Source: Bacteroidales bacterium (GTDB lineage: Bacteria; Bacteroidota; Bacteroidia; Bacteroidales; UBA932). Taken from it: 64,000 nt of DNA. This document shows, in pieces, positions 59,230 through 64,000 of the stretch. The translations under genes and the position numbers were made by a program. Each line of letters begins with the position of its first letter. Position 1 is the first letter of the stretch. The notes beneath the pieces were generated by a model. The model did no database searches and had not been told where the DNA came from. It was given only the letters and a program-made list of their open reading frames with translations. Where the stretch lies: assembly GCA_015060325.1 (NCBI GenBank), contig SUYQ01000002.1, forward strand, positions 62,001-126,000. The letters are read 5' to 3'.

Positions 59230-59345
59230 GACACCGCTTGTGCGACTTTTGAACGATTTCTGCACAAGCGGTGACCAAAATATGCATTTCTGATGCGAAA
59301 ATCAATATCGCTTGGGCGGGTTTTAGCCGAAAGTCGCCCAAGCTG
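59230..59345. repeat. Double-hairpin element, diverged third copy of the 5' part of the ~450-bp repeat
   Basis: Stem 1 caccgcttgtgc 59232-59243/gcacaagcggtg 59262-59273; stem 2 gcttgggcg 59310-59318/cgcccaagc 59335-59343. Confidence 0.8.
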
Positions 59346-59349
59346 TGTT

Positions 59350-60546
59350 TCATAGGTTCTTCAGACGAAGGAGGGCTTCGATGTAGTAGTAGTCGGCGTA
59401 GATGATCGAGTAGTCGATCTCGGAGCCGGCAGGGCGATGGCCTGTCGAGTGGAGGAGGAACGACGGGTTGATGTCACCGGAACGATAATTCGAGTGGAGG
59501 GATTCAAGCATCGCCTTTGCATCGTCGAGATATTTCTGTCCCTTGTCGCCTTCGACATATCCTGAAAGTTCGATCAAGGCAGAAGCCACGACTGCCGCTG
59601 CAGAAGCATCCTTCGAAGCATTCGGAATCATAGGATCGTTGAAGTCCCAGTAAGGCACCATATCCTCAGGAAGGCCTTTGAGATAGACATCGGTCACCTT
59701 GCATGCAAAATCAAGATAGCGTGGGTCCTTGGTGAACCTGTAGCACATTGTATATCCGTAGATGGCCCACGATTGGCCACGGGCCCACATTGTATCGTCG
59801 GCATATCCCTGATGGGTGCATCCGCGCATGAACTCGCCAGTCTCCGCATCATATACAGCCACATGGTAGCAGCTGCCGTCCTCACGGAAATGATATTTCA
59901 TGGTAGTGTCTGCATGGGCGATGGCAATGTCCCTCAGCTCTGGCCTTCCACCATTCTCAGCAGCCCAGAAAAGGGTCTCGAGGTTGATCATGTTGTCCAT
60001 GATGGTGTTATGACCGCCGAATGTCGGAACCTCACGAGGCCATGAGAGCATAGTTCCCACTGCAGGGTTGTACAGTTCGGAAAGACGCTCCGCTGTCGCT
60101 ATGATGATATCCTTGTAGCGCTCGTCACCTGTGAGCCTGTATCCGTTTCCGTAGCTGCAGAACATGATGAAGCCAAGGTCATGGTCATATGCCGGCTGCT
60201 GGGAAAGGAACTCCAGCACCTCGGTATAACCTTTGGCAGCCTCAAGAATCGACTCGTCCTGAGAATATTCATAGGCATACCATAGGATTCCAGGCCAGAA
60301 ACCCTCAGTCCACAGTTCCTTTGACACAGGACGCTGATGCCATACGGAATCCCCCGGGGCTATGTTGCGCGGAGACATCATGTAGTCATACGGCTGAAGC
60401 ATTTCCAGAGACCGTTCTGTCTGGGAAATGCAATAATCCAGAGCTTCATCTGCGAAAGCAGCTGCAGGTTCAGATGTCTTTGGATAACATGCGGCTATTA
60501 TCAGAGCGCATGGAAGACACATCAGGATAGTCTTGATTCGTATCAT
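59350..60546 (-). CDS. GH88-like unsaturated glucuronyl hydrolase lipoprotein
   Basis: ELWTEGFWPGILWYAYEYS, DTTMKYHFREDGSCYHV, HQGYADDTMWARGQSWAIYGYTM. Confidence 0.9.
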   Translation of the reverse strand: MIRIKTILMCLPCALIIAACYPKTSEPAAAFADEALDYCISQTERSLEMLQPYDYMMSPRNIAPGDSVWHQRPVSKELWTEGFWPGILWYAYEYSQDESILEAAKGYTEVLEFLSQQPAYDHDLGFIMFCSYGNGYRLTGDERYKDIIIATAERLSELYNPAVGTMLSWPREVPTFGGHNTIMDNMINLETLFWAAENGGRPELRDIAIAHADTTMKYHFREDGSCYHVAVYDAETGEFMRGCTHQGYADDTMWARGQSWAIYGYTMCYRFTKDPRYLDFACKVTDVYLKGLPEDMVPYWDFNDPMIPNASKDASAAAVVASALIELSGYVEGDKGQKYLDDAKAMLESLHSNYRSGDINPSFLLHSTGHRPAGSEIDYSIIYADYYYIEALLRLKNL

Positions 60547-62894
60547 TATTTCTTTTGCTTGATTATCTTTTTACCATTGATCTTGAGGTAGGTTCCGCGT
60601 GAGATGAACTTCCTGCCTTCAGACACAAAGCAGAGCCTTGCATCCGTCTCGATGCCGTCATACGACATCTTCATATCCTTATCTGACGAGAAGATATAAT
60701 TCACACTTCCGTCAGAGAGAGTGATCTTTATTCCCACATACCCTTCTCCGAAATACTCCACTGAAGCCACAGACTTCACATCGCCCGTCGCATATGGCTG
60801 ATAAACAGCCACAAACGGCCTGTCCCAAGCCTCTCCATACTGTCTTGCGACATATGTCTGGCATGGAGTATTCTTAATATCATACGGCATAGGAGTGCGT
60901 GTCAGAGCATCGATCATCGGCGAGTATGCCTGGAAGATACGTCTCTCCTCCTCGCCCTTCATCCACATCTTCATTCCCGCCTTGGTTCCGTCAGGACATG
61001 TCATCGTGAAGCATCCTTCCACATCATCTGCGCTCAGCGCAGCTCTCTTGTTCCATATGTATGAATATGCATACAGATGGGCTCCGGCAAACGCCAGTTC
61101 CTCGGTCGGTTCAAGGTCCATGTTAAGGGTGAAGTCCTGACCTATGTTGTGATAGAAATAGTCATGGGTCTCGTCCTTTCCGTCCTGACGGCGCGAGCGG
61201 AAGATATCCACATAGTATCCGCATTCAGGGTCCTCTGTGACCATCAGCAGCTGCCGGAGCTGGTCAGACTGCGTCTCCGGCTCGAGGAAACTGAATTCTC
61301 CGAACATCAGCCCCTCCTCATAGTCCTTCTCTTCCGGCAGAGGATAACAGTCCACAAGCTTCATAGGATGATGCGACTCCATCACTGGGTATGAAGACAC
61401 GCCGTCCACGCACACTGTGTTGTGCGCCGGGAACTGCGAATAGAATTCAAGGTAGTCGAAGGTCGTATATCCCGCTCCGCGGCCAAGGTCCGGAGCCTGG
61501 ATGTAGCCCTTTCCGTAAAGCTCCATCGAGATGCCGTTGGCATGCATATGATTGCCCTCGGAACCGACCACGCTCATCAGAAGGCTGTTCTGCGGATCGT
61601 TGCCGCTTCTTGCCACGAACCAGCTTACATCTTCCGACCAGAATGTAGGAGTCTGATATTCAGGATAATCCTCCGGTGAGATAGTCTCAAGGAACTTAAA
61701 GTCCGCCTTCAATGGACCGTAGTGGCCGTCGCCCCAGCAGACAGAGTGGCCGTTAGGCATCACATACTGCGGCAGGGCCTTTGCGGCCTTCGCCAGGATC
61801 GGATAGGTCTCCACCAGGTTGATTCCTGTGGTCCTGTGAAGCATATGGGCGAACGAGTCGAACTCTCCAAGAACCATTGTAGAATAGCCAGGAGACTCTT
61901 TCCAGAGGCCTGTATGCTTGTCAAAGCCGTAGTCTATCATCTTGCCGATGGACCACTGTCTGATGCTGTCTTCGTTAAGGATATAGTTTATGTAGTAGTT
62001 TCTTCCCTTGCCGTCCGCATAGGCTTCATTGTCACCGAGAACAAGGGCTATGCGGAGGATGAACTGAGCCTGGATGAGGTTCCAGTTGTTCTGTGGAACG
62101 CCTCCTGCTATGATCACATCCGCCCATTTGCGGAATGCGTCGTCGTAGATGCCCATCTTCTCCGGGCGTGCTCCGGCCAGGTAATCGTGCAGGTAATCAT
62201 AGCACTCTGTCGCCGGCATCACGATGTTTTCGTGGATGACTTCAAAACTGGTGAGTCCCACAAGGGTCTGCTGATGACCGTGATTCAGGTCAATCGGAAC
62301 TTCACGATAATAAAGTCCGGTCATGTATGTGTCAAAGATGTCTGACGCGAACTTTGCATATTTTTCATCGCCTGTAAGCCACCATATGCGGGCCGCGTCA
62401 CGGGCCAGCTCCATGATGGTGATGTTGGTTCCGCAGACCTGCGTTCCTGCTTCACGCGGATCCACCCACTCCATCTCGCCTGTAGTCCTGTTGCGAAGCC
62501 ACAGGCCAAGGGAGTCCTGATAAGGCTTGGTCTCTTCGAGAGAAGGCCTTGCATAGGCTGTCTGGCCGCCTCTGTTGGCAGGATAGCGGACTGTAGGCAC
62601 AGGAGCGTATCCTTCCACATGGTCGAGAGTCTCGCCCTTGATGTATATCACTGATGCATGACTCTTCCAATGCATCTGCAGACGGCTTACTATCCACTCC
62701 GGATCGTCCACATGCTGATTTACGTATCTGTCAACCTTGGCATGTGCCTTTGCGAGAGATTTCTGCTCGGAAGCGGTCTCACGGTCGGTCATGCGAGGAT
62801 ATTCCGCCTGAAGAGCGGGTATCTGAAGGTCCTGGGCCTCTGCGGACATTCCGTAGAGGAGGGCCATGGCGAGTATGATGGGTTTTATTTTCAT
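60546..62894 (-). CDS. Heparinase II/III-like polysaccharide lyase
   Basis: DAARIWWLTGDEKYAKFASDIFDTYM, GNHMHANGISMELYGKGYIQAPDLGRGAGYTTFDYLEFYSQFPAHNTVCVDG. Confidence 0.85.
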   Translation of the reverse strand: MKIKPIILAMALLYGMSAEAQDLQIPALQAEYPRMTDRETASEQKSLAKAHAKVDRYVNQHVDDPEWIVSRLQMHWKSHASVIYIKGETLDHVEGYAPVPTVRYPANRGGQTAYARPSLEETKPYQDSLGLWLRNRTTGEMEWVDPREAGTQVCGTNITIMELARDAARIWWLTGDEKYAKFASDIFDTYMTGLYYREVPIDLNHGHQQTLVGLTSFEVIHENIVMPATECYDYLHDYLAGARPEKMGIYDDAFRKWADVIIAGGVPQNNWNLIQAQFILRIALVLGDNEAYADGKGRNYYINYILNEDSIRQWSIGKMIDYGFDKHTGLWKESPGYSTMVLGEFDSFAHMLHRTTGINLVETYPILAKAAKALPQYVMPNGHSVCWGDGHYGPLKADFKFLETISPEDYPEYQTPTFWSEDVSWFVARSGNDPQNSLLMSVVGSEGNHMHANGISMELYGKGYIQAPDLGRGAGYTTFDYLEFYSQFPAHNTVCVDGVSSYPVMESHHPMKLVDCYPLPEEKDYEEGLMFGEFSFLEPETQSDQLRQLLMVTEDPECGYYVDIFRSRRQDGKDETHDYFYHNIGQDFTLNMDLEPTEELAFAGAHLYAYSYIWNKRAALSADDVEGCFTMTCPDGTKAGMKMWMKGEEERRIFQAYSPMIDALTRTPMPYDIKNTPCQTYVARQYGEAWDRPFVAVYQPYATGDVKSVASVEYFGEGYVGIKITLSDGSVNYIFSSDKDMKMSYDGIETDARLCFVSEGRKFISRGTYLKINGKKIIKQKK

Positions 62895-62905
62895 ATTCGG
62901 TTATA

Positions 62906-62948
62906 TAGATTTCTCGACTCAGACCTTCGGTCTTCGCTCGAAATGACA
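62906..62948 (-). repeat. Inverted palindromic repeat, between the GH127 stop and the lyase start
   Basis: tagatttctcgactcagaccttcggtcttcgctcgaaatgaca. Confidence 0.85.
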
Positions 62949-62949
62949 A

Positions 62950-64000
62950 TTATTTCAGGTTCCAGTAGACTACATAACGTTCGCGATGGATGTCGTACAG
63001 CGGACTGAGGCGGTCGCCTCCAGCTGTCTCGAAATCAAGCCCGGACACTCTTCTGATGCTGTTTTCGAGATCCTCGACATCTGCATCAAGTACTGTGTCC
63101 AGTCCTTCAGGGATATGGTAGTCATATTTATAGTAATCGTTGTACTGCGACGGATCCGAGTCCGGCTGGCATCCTGCAAAGCCCTCTGTGCCGAGCCTTC
63201 CGGCCAGGAGCACAGGGCCATAGAAAAGGGCAGCCTGCGACGGGTTGTCGGCAAGACGCTCCAGTCTGAACGACATAGGATAGCGGACCTCGATCCTGTC
63301 TCCGTTCTTCCATGAACGTGACAAAGGGATATATCCGTCCGCTGTCTTCTTTACCGGAACCTTGCGTCCGTTCACCTTCACCTCGGGCTTGCCGCTCCAT
63401 GACGGATACCTCATCATCACGGTCGCCCTGACAGTCTTGTCACACGAAAGGGTGAGAACGGTCTTGTCCTCTTCAGGGAATGATGTGGCCTGCACCACCT
63501 TCAGTCCCTTGTCCTTCCATTCCAGCTGTGAAGGTATGAAAAGGTTTACATAAAGCGAGTCGGAATTATGATAATATATCGCTTCCGCATACTTCGAGTG
63601 ATTTTCGAATCCGCTGCCTACGCAGCACCAGAAAGAGTTTTCCGGAGTGCTGTAGACCTTGTGGGAGCCTGACTTCAATGGAATGAAGTAGGTCACCATT
63701 CCTGTCTGAGGGTCCTGCTGACCGAGTATATGATTGTAGAGAGCCTGCTCGTAGAAGTCTGCCACCTCGGATGATGCAGTCCAGCAGAAAAGGTGGCGCG
63801 AGAGCTTGAGCATGTTGTATGTACAGCATGTCTCTCCGGTATATCCGGTCACATGTCTGGAGATCTGCTCAGGATCGAAGAAATGCTCCTTGTCACTGCA
63901 GCATCCGGGAGCAAAGATATGATGGCCGATCATCTCATGCCAGAAGAAGTCGGCAGCACGATGAGACTCCGAAGCACCGGTAAGTTCATATTCACGAGCT
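62950..64000 (-). CDS. GH127-like (DUF1680) beta-L-arabinofuranosidase, N-terminus beyond window
   Basis: The frame is open to 64000 (AREYELTGASESHRAADFFWHEMIGHHIFAPGCCSDKEHFF..TGETCCTYNMLKLSRHLF). Confidence 0.9.
   Translation of the reverse strand, partial: AREYELTGASESHRAADFFWHEMIGHHIFAPGCCSDKEHFFDPEQISRHVTGYTGETCCTYNMLKLSRHLFCWTASSEVADFYEQALYNHILGQQDPQTGMVTYFIPLKSGSHKVYSTPENSFWCCVGSGFENHSKYAEAIYYHNSDSLYVNLFIPSQLEWKDKGLKVVQATSFPEEDKTVLTLSCDKTVRATVMMRYPSWSGKPEVKVNGRKVPVKKTADGYIPLSRSWKNGDRIEVRYPMSFRLERLADNPSQAALFYGPVLLAGRLGTEGFAGCQPDSDPSQYNDYYKYDYHIPEGLDTVLDADVEDLENSIRRVSGLDFETAGGDRLSPLYDIHRERYVVYWNLK

Overview
This 64-kb window looks like a Bacteroidota (Bacteroidales-type) chromosome. Evidence: SusC/SusD pair, TAnnTTTG-type promoter motifs, PUL organisation, and an rpsL-rpsG-fusA-rpsJ cluster. 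Main content: (i) a pectin-type PUL at the left end (MFS tail, PL1-like pectate lyase, SusC, SusD, large FN3/right-handed-helix lipoprotein); (ii) an aspartate-family amino acid block (metX, fused lysC-hom, O-acetylhomoserine sulfhydrylase, asd); (iii) sugar-related genes (Gfo/Idh/MocA, CBM9-like, APH-like kinase, DUF4434-like, enolase-superfamily epimerase, GH2, a TonB receptor); (iv) two tandem AraC regulators; (v) a repeat-rich, gene-poor region at 41.0-45.1 kb with an Rpn-type PD-(D/E)XK protein; (vi) tRNA(CAT) and rpsJ/fusA/rpsG/rpsL; (vii) a right-hand glycoside-degradation block (AraB, GH106, GH28-like, GH88, heparinase II/III-like, GH127). The strongest unexplained signal is a dispersed palindromic repeat, TGTCATTTCGA..GAGAAATCTA. 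It appears singly, in exact 52-bp tandem arrays (3 and 10 copies), and as inverted pairs that bracket each of two paralogous single-domain GIY-YIG nuclease genes. That looks like a compact nuclease/repeat element. Three other non-coding repeat families are visible: a three-copy nested hairpin element, a double-hairpin element, and a ~450-bp duplication flanking the Rpn gene. All family assignments come from reading the protein sequences; no database search was run.
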